From positions 2,694 to 16,268 of the forward strand of contig PMOF01000117.1 in assembly GCA_003162495.1 (NCBI GenBank): 13,575 bases of DNA. Reading direction: 5' to 3'. This stretch comes from Acidobacteriaceae bacterium (GTDB taxonomy: Bacteria > Acidobacteriota > Terriglobia > Terriglobales > Acidobacteriaceae). The position numbers and the translations under genes are program-made. The notes beneath the pieces are model-generated. The model made no database searches, was not told the origin of the DNA, and saw only the letters and a list, made by a program, of their open reading frames with translations. Of the stretch, positions 6,433 to 13,359 are shown piece after piece (within the stretch, counting starts at the first letter, position 1; the number at the start of each line of letters is the position of its first letter).

Positions 6433-7854
6433 TTACGCGTTGATCGCCATCCCCTCTACGGCGCCATAGGCGTCCAGCATCGATTCGGCCAGCGTCGGGT
6501 GCGCATGGATGGTGAACATCATCTCTTCCACCGTGCCCTCCAGCTCCATCACGGCAACCGCTTCGGCAATCAGCTCCGTTGCCTGCGGGCCCAGGATGTG
6601 CACACCCAGAATCTCTCCATATTTCTCGTCAGACACAATCTTCACGAAGCCGTCGTGGCTCTCAACGATGGTGGCCTTCGAATTGCCCGCGAACGGGAAC
6701 TTGCCGATCTTGACCGTATGGCCCTTTTCCCTGGCCTGCGCCTCGGTCAGCCCCACTGACCCGATTTGCGGCTCGGTATACGTGCAGCTGGGGATGCGAT
6801 CCTTCCGCACTGGCCGAAACGGGCGGCCTGCAATTTTGGCCATGGCGACCATGCCGCTCATCGCGCCCACGTGCGCCAGTTGCGGCAGCCCGGCCACGAT
6901 GTCACCAATGGCATAAACGCCCGCCTCCGCCGTCTGCTGCGCGGCATTCACCTTGATGAATCCGCGCTCGAGCTCGATCTTTGTCTTTTCAATGCCGATG
7001 TAGTCCGTCCGTCCCGAACGGCCCACTGCGACCAGAACCTTTTCGGCCTCTTTCACCTGCGTCTTGCCGTTGGCGTCGGTAAAGGTCACCTTCACGCCGG
7101 CTTCGGTTTTCTCCACCTTCTCCACCTTGGCGCCCGTGTTCACGTCGATGCCGCGCTTCTTGAACAGCCGCGTCAGCTCTTTTGAAACTTCCTCATCCTC
7201 TACCGGAACCATGCGCGGCAGGAACTCAAGGATCGTGATCTCCGTCCCAAAGCTGCGAAACATCGAACTGAATTCCACGCCCACCGCGCCCGCGCCAATC
7301 ACGATCAGCGATTTCGGCACCTTGTCGATCGCCAGGATTTCGATGTTGGTGAGAATCGTGCTGTCGGCTTCCAGGCCCGGCAGCAACTTCGCCGCGGACC
7401 CCGTGGCCAGGATCACATTCTTTGCCTGCACTTGGCTCACTGCACCGTCCGCCGCGGTTACCTGAACCGTATGCACGCCGTTCTGCGACGGCCCAGTCAG
7501 TCGTCCGTAGCCGGAAACCTTCGCGACTTTGTGCTTCTTCATCAGGAATTCCAAACCCTTGGTGTGTTTCGAAATGATGGCGTCTTTGCGCTTCTGCACG
7601 GCGCCCCAATTCAACACCGGCGTCCCAATGCCATCAATGCCCAGCTCAGCCGCGTTCTTCAGGTGGTCCCAGATCTCGGCGTTGAACAGAATCGACTTGG
7701 TCGGAATGCAACCCACATGCAGGCAAGTCCCGCCCAGCACTGGGGCCGCTTCAATCACCGCCACGTTCAGCCCGTATTCCGCGCCGCGAAAGGCCGCCGT
7801 ATAGCCGGCCGGCCCGCTGCCAATCACGGCCACATCGTAAATCGTCTCTGCCAT
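6433..7854 (-). CDS. lpdA: dihydrolipoyl dehydrogenase (E3)
   Basis: This 473-residue flavoprotein reoxidises dihydrolipoyl groups with NAD+ as the shared E3 subunit of pyruvate and 2-oxoglutarate dehydrogenases and the glycine cleavage system. The FAD-binding motif GSGPAG is at 12-17. The redox disulfide lies in GGTCLHVGCIPTKS, Cys44 and Cys49. The NAD-binding GAGAVGVEF is near residue 190, and the second FAD motif YAIGDI is near 315. HAHPTLAE near the C-terminus supplies the catalytic pair His452/Glu457. There is no N-terminal lipoyl domain. GGAG lies 5 nt before the ATG. It follows miaA in the same direction after 112 bp, so it may have its own promoter. No E1 or E2 gene is in the window. 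Confidence 0.97.
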   Translation of the reverse strand: MAETIYDVAVIGSGPAGYTAAFRGAEYGLNVAVIEAAPVLGGTCLHVGCIPTKSILFNAEIWDHLKNAAELGIDGIGTPVLNWGAVQKRKDAIISKHTKGLEFLMKKHKVAKVSGYGRLTGPSQNGVHTVQVTAADGAVSQVQAKNVILATGSAAKLLPGLEADSTILTNIEILAIDKVPKSLIVIGAGAVGVEFSSMFRSFGTEITILEFLPRMVPVEDEEVSKELTRLFKKRGIDVNTGAKVEKVEKTEAGVKVTFTDANGKTQVKEAEKVLVAVGRSGRTDYIGIEKTKIELERGFIKVNAAQQTAEAGVYAIGDIVAGLPQLAHVGAMSGMVAMAKIAGRPFRPVRKDRIPSCTYTEPQIGSVGLTEAQAREKGHTVKIGKFPFAGNSKATIVESHDGFVKIVSDEKYGEILGVHILGPQATELIAEAVAVMELEGTVEEMMFTIHAHPTLAESMLDAYGAVEGMAINA

Positions 7855-7966
7855 GCGAGCTCCGTTGAAGCCGCTTCCTCTTTAAGAAGCGCCCCCACTC
7901 CTTGCTTAGTTTAAATGGTGGCGTCTGCATCCTCGGGTAAGCAAAGCAACCTCGCAGCGGGCGCTG
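7855..7966. other. lpdA-miaA intergenic region with small inverted repeats
   Basis: The arms TTGCTTA (7902-7908) and TAAGCAA (7938-7944) form a 7-bp inverted repeat with a 29-nt loop. GCAGC-GGGC-GCTGC (7954-7967) is a tight hairpin touching the miaA stop codon, without a T-tract on the minus strand. These could attenuate read-through from miaA into lpdA. I see no clear promoter hexamers. Confidence 0.3.
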
Positions 7967-8947
7967 CTACTTCAGATGTTCTAAATGCAGTTCGGACTCT
8001 ACCACGTTGGTTGCCGCGCGCAGAGTCTCCGCTTCGTCGCCGAAGCCTTCGATCCAGACCACGCTCGGCTCGCGCCGGAACCAGGTCAATTGCCGCTTGG
8101 CATAATTGCGATGGCCCTGCTGCGCCGCCTCGATTGCAGCCTCGACGGTCATGGCACCCTCCAGCACTGACCTTGCCTGCCTATAGCCCAGCGAATCGAG
8201 CGCCTTGACGGGCCCGTAGCGTTCCAGCAGTCCTCGGGTCTCCCCGATCAACCCCGCAGCAAACATGGCGGCCGCTCGCTGGTTGAGCCGATCGTAAAGC
8301 TCTCGCCGCGGCGGGTTGAGACCGATCCGCAGTAAGCGGAAACCGCTCAACGGATCGCGGGCGAGAACCTGCGAAAGCGGCCTGCGAGCGGCAAGGCAGA
8401 CCTCGATAGCCCGCATCAATTTGGGCGTATCGCGAGCGTGAATGCGCACCGCAGAGGGCGGGTCGAGCCTCTGAAGCACCCGGTGCAGCCAGTCCTCCCC
8501 AAACCGTTGCCGGCTTCGTTCCAGGCGCTCCCGCAGTTTCGTTTGCCTGGCCGGCCCGGTAAACAGTCCCTCCGTCAGCGCCCGCAGGTAGAGCCCCGTT
8601 CCGCCAGTCACAATGGGCAGCTTGCCCCGCCCGGCAATGTCTCGCAGCGCCGCTCGTGCCTGCCTGCTGTATTCGCCCGCGGTAAACGGGTCATCCGGCT
8701 CCGTTACGTCGATCAGGTGGTGTGGCGTCCGCGCCCGTTCCCCGGCAGACGGCTTGGCCGTGCCCAGGTCCATGCCGCGATACACGGCCACCGAATCGCA
8801 ACTCACGATCTCCCCATTGAACCGCTCGCCCAGCATCAGCGAAAGCGCCGTCTTGCCGCTGCCTGTAGGGCCCAGCAACAGCACCGCCAGTCGCTCTCGA
8901 ATCTGATCCAAAGGGCTGCTCGACGCAGTGCTCACAGCCGCCACCAT
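7967..8947 (-). CDS. miaA: tRNA dimethylallyltransferase
   Basis: MiaA transfers the dimethylallyl group from DMAPP to N6 of A37 in tRNAs that read UNN codons. The P-loop GPTGSGKT is at about residues 26-33, CDSVAVYRGMDLGTAKP at about 50-66 carries the conserved Asp-Ser and Thr, and TGGTGLYLRAL is at about 114-124. The C-terminal HRNYAKRQLTWFRRE is a strong family signature. The start is ambiguous. I give ATG 8947 (326 residues). A GTG at 8935 makes a four-base GTGA overlap with the stop of the upstream 62-residue gene, typical of translational coupling, and would give 322 residues. A GTG at 8992 is also open. None has a strong ribosome site, which itself suggests coupling to the upstream gene. 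Confidence 0.95.
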   Translation of the reverse strand: MVAAVSTASSSPLDQIRERLAVLLLGPTGSGKTALSLMLGERFNGEIVSCDSVAVYRGMDLGTAKPSAGERARTPHHLIDVTEPDDPFTAGEYSRQARAALRDIAGRGKLPIVTGGTGLYLRALTEGLFTGPARQTKLRERLERSRQRFGEDWLHRVLQRLDPPSAVRIHARDTPKLMRAIEVCLAARRPLSQVLARDPLSGFRLLRIGLNPPRRELYDRLNQRAAAMFAAGLIGETRGLLERYGPVKALDSLGYRQARSVLEGAMTVEAAIEAAQQGHRNYAKRQLTWFRREPSVVWIEGFGDEAETLRAATNVVESELHLEHLK

Positions 8948-9120
8948 CCCGGTGGAAAGATCCATTTGGGGTTGGTGTGAAAGAGCCTCCACAGCAGGAT
9001 CGCCGCTGCCACAATCACCATCCCCAAAATCTGGTTGCGCCGGAAAATGCGCGTCTGCAGCGTCCGCCGCGCCTTTTCCGCCTCTCCCTGCAGATAGGGC
9101 TTAATGCGTATCTGCACCAT
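8932..9120 (-). CDS. small single-span membrane protein upstream of miaA
   Basis: This 62-residue protein has a basic N-terminal half (VQIRIKPYLQGEAEKARRTL), one membrane span at about 30-46 (ILGMVIVAAAILLWRLF) and a short Trp/Pro-rich tail ending PPGWWRL. AGGAGG lies 8 nt before the ATG at 9120, a strong ribosome site, so the longer open frame extending to 9285 is not needed. Its stop overlaps the miaA start region, so the two are probably co-translated. I do not recognise the family. The positive N-terminus suggests its N-terminal part stays in the cytoplasm. Confidence 0.7.
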   Translation of the reverse strand: MVQIRIKPYLQGEAEKARRTLQTRIFRRNQILGMVIVAAAILLWRLFHTNPKWIFPPGWWRL

Positions 9121-9287
9121 CGCTCGGCCCTCCTGCTTGGCGTGCGTTCCGGAATGCCAGGTTCCTCGAATCAGTATAGGGGACCGCCATTTCCGCCCAT
9201 TTTCGTTGCCGGTTTGACTTCCCAATCCCGGTTTGCTCAGATAGCCTTTCAAGATTCGGGGAGCGCGGGAAGAGCAGGGACGCACGA
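9121..9287. promoter_or_regulatory. divergent promoter region between the miaA operon and purD
   Basis: Both operons must start here. On the minus strand TATACT (9178-9173) is a good -10 box but has no clear -35. On the plus strand TTGACT (9213-9218) is a good -35 but is followed only by weak -10 candidates near CAGATA. GGGA lies 8 nt before the purD ATG. I see no purine-type riboswitch. Confidence 0.35.
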
Positions 9288-10565
9288 ATGAAAGTCTTGA
9301 TTCTGGGTTCGGGGGGCCGCGAACATGCGCTGGCCTGGGCGGTAAAGCGAAGTAGCAGGGTCACAGAGGTGGTATGCGCACCTGGAAACGGCGGCATCGC
9401 GCAGATCGCCCGCTGCATTCCAGTTAATCTTAAAGACCTCGACGCGATGGTGCGCGTGGCCGAGGCCGAGCAGCCCGGCCTGACCATCGTGGGACCGGAG
9501 CTGCCTCTCTCGCTCGGCATTGTGGATGCCTTGCAGGAGCGCGGTCTGCGGGTCTTTGGACCCACCCGCGCCGCGGCCATGCTGGAAACAAGCAAGGGTT
9601 TCGCCAAGCGCTTTCTGCAGCGGCATAACATTCTCACCGCAAATTACGCGCTTTGCGCATCCGCGGCCGAACTCGAAAAGGCCGTCGAAATGTTTCACCC
9701 TCCGATTGTCGTCAAGGCAGACGGTCTGGCCGCCGGCAAGGGCGTCATCATCTGCCAGTCGCGCAACACCGCCCTCGAGGCCGCTCACGGCCTGTTCAGC
9801 GGAAAGCTGCTGGGCGAGCCGGAACAGCAGGTGGTGCTTGAAGAATTGCTCCACGGCGACGAGATCAGTTTCATGTGCCTCAGCGACGGAAAACATGTGA
9901 TCCCGCTGGCCCCGGCCCAGGACCACAAGCGCATCGGCGAGGGCGACACCGGCCCCAACACCGGCGGCATGGGCGTCTACTCCACCGATACCATGCTCGA
10001 ACCGGGCATGAAGGATTGGGTTCTGCACCACATCGCCGAACCCACCGTGCGCGGCATGGCCGACGAGGATGCGCCCTTCGTCGGCGTGCTTTACATCGGC
10101 CTGATGATGACCGCGCGCGGACCCCAGGTGCTGGAGTTCAATGCCCGCTTCGGCGATCCTGAGACGCAGGCCGTCCTGCTCCGTCTGGAGAGCGACTTGG
10201 TCGAAGCGCTAGAGGCCTCGATCGACGGCCGGCTCGCCGAGACTGAACTGCGGTGGACTCCCGGCGCATCAGCCTGCGTGGTGGCTAGTTCTTCCGGCTA
10301 TCCGGGCAGTTATGCGACTGGCTTTCCCATCTCCGGCCTTGGCGCGGCCGCCCAGGTTCCGGGGGTGCAGATCTTCCACTCCGGCTCCGCCCAGGTGGGG
10401 AATCAACTGCTGACCGCGGGAGGACGCGTGCTCGGCGTGACCGCAGCCGCCCCGTCGCTCGAAGAGGCCTTGGCGCGCGCCTACGAAGCCATGGCCGAGA
10501 TTCACTATGAAGGAATCTACTATCGCCACGACATCGGCCATCGCTCCCTCACGAGGAAACCATGA
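9288..10565 (+). CDS. purD: phosphoribosylamine--glycine ligase (GARS)
   Basis: PurD joins phosphoribosylamine and glycine with ATP to make GAR, the second step of de novo purine synthesis, in the cytoplasm. The 425-residue length is normal for the bacterial enzyme. Visible motifs are LILGSGGREHAL (4-15), VGPELPLSLGIVD (68-80), VVKADGLAAGKGV (141-153) in the ATP-grasp fold, QDHKRIGEGDTGPNTGGMG (211-229), and the metal-binding EFNARFGDPETQ (283-294). The start follows a GGGA ribosome site. The stop overlaps the next start in ATGA, so the DinB-family gene is translationally coupled to it. No other pur gene is adjacent. Confidence 0.97.
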   Translation: MKVLILGSGGREHALAWAVKRSSRVTEVVCAPGNGGIAQIARCIPVNLKDLDAMVRVAEAEQPGLTIVGPELPLSLGIVDALQERGLRVFGPTRAAAMLETSKGFAKRFLQRHNILTANYALCASAAELEKAVEMFHPPIVVKADGLAAGKGVIICQSRNTALEAAHGLFSGKLLGEPEQQVVLEELLHGDEISFMCLSDGKHVIPLAPAQDHKRIGEGDTGPNTGGMGVYSTDTMLEPGMKDWVLHHIAEPTVRGMADEDAPFVGVLYIGLMMTARGPQVLEFNARFGDPETQAVLLRLESDLVEALEASIDGRLAETELRWTPGASACVVASSSGYPGSYATGFPISGLGAAAQVPGVQIFHSGSAQVGNQLLTAGGRVLGVTAAAPSLEEALARAYEAMAEIHYEGIYYRHDIGHRSLTRKP

Positions 10566-11059
10566 CACCTGCCATCACACTTGAGGAATTGCTCGTCTGG
10601 AACCAGGAATCGGCTGCGTACTGGAAGTCGCACCTTGACGCGAACCCGAAGCTGCTCGAACTTCCTTGCGGGATCGGCGGTACGGCCACGGTGCAGGACT
10701 TTGTCAAGCACATCTGGGGGGTCGAGTTGCGCTGGGCCCAGCGCCTCGCCGTTCTGCCCGTAGCGGATCTGAAGGACATGCCGGCCGGCCCTCTCGACGC
10801 GCTCTTCGATCTGCACCTGAAAGCGGTTAAGATTTTCCGCGGACTCCTCGCCGACCCCGCCAAAAGCTGGGAGGAGACCATGAGATTCGACCTCCCGTTT
10901 CTGCCTCCGGAAGCTCAGACCATGTCGCGGCGCAAGCTGCTCGGTCACGCGCTGTTCCACAGCCAGCGCCACTGGGCGCAACTGGGTACGCTGGTCCGTA
11001 CGGCGGGGTTTCCCTCGAAGTTCAAGGGAGATCTGATCTTCACTCAAGCTCTGCTTTAG
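10562..11059 (+). CDS. DinB-family four-helix-bundle protein
   Basis: This 165-residue protein looks like the DinB/YfiT superfamily of metal-binding four-helix bundles. Some members transfer low-molecular-weight thiols; most have no known role. The likely metal ligands are His50 (FVKHIWGVE) and His133 and His137 in LGHALFHSQRHWAQL, the usual HxxxH near the C-terminus. Its ATG overlaps the purD stop (ATGA), so it is expressed with purD. A functional link to purine synthesis is not shown. The closest named relatives are annotated as damage-inducible, but nothing here indicates SOS control. Confidence 0.85.
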   Translation: MTPAITLEELLVWNQESAAYWKSHLDANPKLLELPCGIGGTATVQDFVKHIWGVELRWAQRLAVLPVADLKDMPAGPLDALFDLHLKAVKIFRGLLADPAKSWEETMRFDLPFLPPEAQTMSRRKLLGHALFHSQRHWAQLGTLVRTAGFPSKFKGDLIFTQALL

Positions 11060-11207
11060 CTCAACCGGCGCGCCGTAATCGATGGGGACGGTGCCTTCGT
11101 TCCCGGAAAACATTCGCAGACGCGACAAGCCGCCCCGTTCTGATGGTTTCCGCGCTGCATGCAGGGGAAAACCATCGGGGGCGGCGGTTGTCACGGCTGG
11201 GTTGTAG
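11060..11207. other. convergent intergenic region
   Basis: Between the stop codons of the DinB-family gene and rpsU lie a 10-bp perfect palindrome CGGCGCGCCG (11066-11075) and the large inverted repeat at 11124-11192. No reading frame in this space looks like a gene. Confidence 0.5.
11124..11192. repeat. large imperfect palindrome between convergent genes (possible bidirectional terminator)
   Basis: Three nested pairs of arms match: GACAA (11124-11128) with TTGTC (11188-11192), GCCGCCCC (11129-11136) with GGGGCGGC (11178-11185), and GATGGTTT (11142-11149) with AAACCATC (11169-11176). The centre holds a perfect palindrome, CTGCATGCAG (11155-11164). Together they could form a hairpin of more than 20 bp with small bulges. 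Its place between two convergent stop codons suits a bidirectional terminator, but there is no T-tract. The shape also resembles a REP- or MITE-like dispersed palindrome. Confidence 0.6.
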
Positions 11208-11405
11208 CTAGTCAGCCTCTTTACGTGCCTTCTTGCGATTCCGCTTGCGCGCCAAAGCTGCCTTGACGCGACGCTTCTCACCGGGTTTCAGGTAGTAGGA
11301 GTGACGCTTTACTTCCTTGATGATGTCCTCCTGCTGTACCTTCCGTTTGAACCGGCGCAGCGCATTTTCGAGCGGCTCGCCTTCTTGAATGCGAACCTCT
11401 GCCAA
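11208..11405 (-). CDS. rpsU: 30S ribosomal protein S21
   Basis: S21 is a small basic protein of the 30S subunit involved in translation initiation. The 65 residues from AEVRIQEGEPLENALRRFKR to the Lys/Arg-rich end RKRNRKKARKEAD match the family along its whole length. I place the start at TTG 11405, read as Met, because family members begin MAEVR or similar, and because GGAGG (11414-11418) lies 8 nt upstream. An in-frame ATG at 11429 would add eight residues (MAGLEVGF), but those codons contain the ribosome site itself. The gene is alone on its strand. Confidence 0.93.
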   Translation of the reverse strand: MAEVRIQEGEPLENALRRFKRKVQQEDIIKEVKRHSYYLKPGEKRRVKAALARKRNRKKARKEAD

Positions 11406-11618
11406 AAATCCCACCTCCAAACCTGCCATGGGGCTCTTCTAGGATACTGTAAAGGCTCGGCTTTTGGGAATGCGCGCGATTTACCTTGTACGAAGTTGCA
11501 CAGGTTTGGGGTCATTCCTTAACAGCGCACCCATAAAATTCCGGTTCGACACTGGGGGTGGGCTCTCTTTTACACTCTCAGATGGGTCCATCTACCCCCC
11601 ATCGGAGGCTCAACCGGA
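11406..11618. promoter_or_regulatory. divergent promoter region of rpsU and the carbonic anhydrase-like gene
   Basis: On the minus strand TATCCT (11446-11441) is a possible rpsU -10 box, with only a weak -35 (TTCCCA) 18 nt upstream. For the plus-strand gene, the leader has an inverted repeat, GATGGG (11581-11586) and CCCATC (11598-11603), that ends exactly at the GGAGG ribosome site (11604-11608). The TTTTACACT near 11570 is AT-richer than its surroundings. No riboswitch is recognised. Confidence 0.35.
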
Positions 11619-12137
11619 ATGATTCGCAGCTACCAGGGTCGATTGCCACAAATCCCAACCAGTTGTTACGTCGACATCTCCGCCCAGGTCCTCGGCGATG
11701 TCACCCTCGGCGAGCATTCCTCCGTCTGGATGAACGCCGTCCTGCGCGGCGATGTGAATTCAATTCGCGTGGGCGCCAACTCCAACGTCCAGGATTGCTC
11801 CGTGCTCCACGGTCAGCGTAACCACTATCCGGTCGTGGTTGGAGACTGGGTGACCATCGGCCACAACGCAACCGTTCACGGCTGCGTTGTCGAAGACGCT
11901 GTTCTGATCGGCATGGGCGTCACCATCCTCAATAACAGCCGCATCGGCGAGGGCTCCATTATCGCTGCGGGAGCGGTGGTCCCTGAACACACCGTCGTCC
12001 CGCCTCGGACGCTCTGGGCCGGCGTCCCCGCCAAAATGCGCCGCGAACTCAGCGACAAAGACCGAACCCTCATCCTCGAATATGCCAAGAACTACCTCGA
12101 CTACTCGGAGATTTACCTTGCCCAGGATCGGAAATGA
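11619..12137 (+). CDS. gamma-class carbonic anhydrase family protein
   Basis: This 172-residue protein is a left-handed beta-helix of hexapeptide repeats (for example VLGDVTLGEHSSVW and IGEGSIIAAGAVV), the fold of gamma carbonic anhydrases and of YrdA/PaaY-type proteins. Three histidines match the metal ligands: His64 (SVLHGQ), His82 and His87 in IGHNATVHGC, with the usual five-residue step between the last two. Arg43, Asp45 and the following segment (LRGDVNSIRVG) also fit. Acyltransferases of the same fold lack this His set. Whether it hydrates CO2 is unproven, since many close relatives show little activity. GGAGG lies 10 nt before the ATG. The PAP2 gene follows after 7 bp. Confidence 0.92.
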   Translation: MIRSYQGRLPQIPTSCYVDISAQVLGDVTLGEHSSVWMNAVLRGDVNSIRVGANSNVQDCSVLHGQRNHYPVVVGDWVTIGHNATVHGCVVEDAVLIGMGVTILNNSRIGEGSIIAAGAVVPEHTVVPPRTLWAGVPAKMRRELSDKDRTLILEYAKNYLDYSEIYLAQDRK

Positions 12138-12144
12138 ACGCCCC

Positions 12145-13023
12145 ATGACTTTTTGTTCATCTGATCCAGTAGGCGATTTGTTTGCATCCAAATGTTTTGT
12201 GACTCATTCGAGAAAGAATCCGCTCCCTCGCGCCCAATCCTTTGTTTTTGCGTCTCTGCTGGCGCTGGCCTTCAGTTGCTGCGCCCACTCGCAGAATTTT
12301 GACAGTGAGTTGCCGGACGCTCCCCAACCCCAGGCCCTCCAAGCACATGCCACGGACGACGACGAACGGGTCACGCTCCACAACACTCCAAAGCGTATTC
12401 TCGATGACCAGGGAGTGATCTGGACCAGCCCGCTCCGCACGCGGCCCCACGACCTGAAATGGGTGCTCCCCCTGCTGCTGGTCACTGGCGCGGCCATCGC
12501 CACCGATCACCAGGCCATGAACGCCGCTCCCCACGACCCCAAGTTCAACCACGAAAATGTGGTCGCCTCCGACGTGTTGGTGGGCGGTTTTATCGCCGCT
12601 CCCCTGCTGCTGTTTGAAAAAGGGCAGTATCACGCCGATCCGCACGCCAGAGAGGCCGGCATCCTGGGCAGCGAATCGATTCTGGACGGGCTGGTGGTGG
12701 AGCAAGGCATGAAACTGATCTTCTGGCGAGAGCGGCCATCCATGGACAGCGGTCGCGGCCGGTTTTTTCAGACGAGTGTTGGCATCGATTCCTCGTTTCC
12801 CTCATCGCACACCGTGCTCACCTGGTCCTCCGCCGCAGTTCTCGCGGATGAGTACCCCTCCCATTGGAAGCAGTTCGGGATCTACACGCTGGCCGGCGGA
12901 GTGAGCCTCACACGGGTTCTTGGCCAGCAGCATTTCCCCTCCGACGTGCTGGTAGGCAGCGCCGCCGGATGGCTCGTGGGCCATTACGTTTATCGCAAGC
13001 ATCACAGATTTCGCAGACCCTGA
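12145..13023 (+). CDS. exported PAP2-family (type 2 phosphatidic acid) phosphatase
   Basis: This 292-residue protein has the three phosphatase motifs of the PAP2 superfamily. KLIFWRERP gives Lys190, Arg197 and Pro198. PSSHT at 219-223 contains the catalytic His222. SLTRVLGQQHFPSD gives Arg257, His263 and Asp267. It probably removes phosphate from a lipid or polyprenyl phosphate at the cell envelope. A hydrophobic stretch, about residues 32-48 (FVFASLLALAFSCCAHS), looks like a signal peptide with a long N-region; ELPDAPQPQ follows it. ATG 12145 is chosen because an upstream start at 12082 would lie deep inside the preceding gene. The ribosome site is weak. The 7-bp gap suggests co-transcription with the carbonic anhydrase-like gene. 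Confidence 0.88.
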   Translation: MTFCSSDPVGDLFASKCFVTHSRKNPLPRAQSFVFASLLALAFSCCAHSQNFDSELPDAPQPQALQAHATDDDERVTLHNTPKRILDDQGVIWTSPLRTRPHDLKWVLPLLLVTGAAIATDHQAMNAAPHDPKFNHENVVASDVLVGGFIAAPLLLFEKGQYHADPHAREAGILGSESILDGLVVEQGMKLIFWRERPSMDSGRGRFFQTSVGIDSSFPSSHTVLTWSSAAVLADEYPSHWKQFGIYTLAGGVSLTRVLGQQHFPSDVLVGSAAGWLVGHYVYRKHHRFRRP

Positions 13024-13051
13024 CAGACCCCCAAAATCCCGCAATTTCAGC

Positions 13052-13080
13052 TTGCCTTTCGTTTATATTGTAGCTACAAT
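13052..13080 (+). promoter_or_regulatory. brnTA promoter with overlapping palindromic operator
   Basis: TTGCCT (13052-13057) and TACAAT (13075-13080) are spaced by exactly 17 nt, a good sigma-70 promoter. The -10 box lies in the perfect 14-bp palindrome ATTGTAGCTACAAT (13067-13080). In the BrnTA family the antitoxin alone or with the toxin represses its own promoter, so this palindrome is the likely operator. The predicted start of transcription, about 6-7 nt after the -10 box, falls on or next to the toxin start codon. Confidence 0.75.
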
Positions 13081-13086
13081 TAAATT

Positions 13087-13359
13087 GTGTTCGTTTGGGA
13101 TGAGGCAAAACGGGATTCCAACCTCAAGAAGCACGGGCTCGACTTCAAAGATGCTCATCTGGTTTACGACAACCCGGACAAATGCACATACGACACCAGC
13201 CGCCACGGCGAACACCGTTTGATGGACATTGCCCTGGCCCTGGTCAAAGGGCGGCTGCTGACCTTGATTTATTCCGAGCGCGGATACGATGTTCGGGTGA
13301 TCTCATTCCGGCCCGCGTCGCGAGAGGAGCGCAAACAGTATGAACAAGACAAAGAGTGA
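13087..13359 (+). CDS. brnT: BrnT-family toxin of a type II toxin-antitoxin system
   Basis: BrnT toxins are small RelE-fold ribonucleases that stop translation; BrnA binds and neutralises them. This 90-residue protein matches the family from FVWDEAKRDSNLKKHGLDF (2-20) through HGEHRLMDIALALVKGRLL to the Arg-rich end VRVISFRPASREERKQY (69-85). Length is normal. The start is GTG at 13087; no Shine-Dalgarno sequence precedes it, and the promoter position suggests a leaderless message. The 3' end overlaps brnA by 20 bp. The order toxin then antitoxin is the usual one for this family. It appears intact. Confidence 0.93.
   Translation: MFVWDEAKRDSNLKKHGLDFKDAHLVYDNPDKCTYDTSRHGEHRLMDIALALVKGRLLTLIYSERGYDVRVISFRPASREERKQYEQDKE

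Noticed and set aside
10520..11281. 253-codon minus-strand frame across purD end, the DinB gene and rpsU
   Set aside because: It overlaps three well-supported genes and looks like antisense composition.
11876..12191. minus-strand frames opposite the carbonic anhydrase-like gene
   Set aside because: They are antisense to a clear beta-helix protein.
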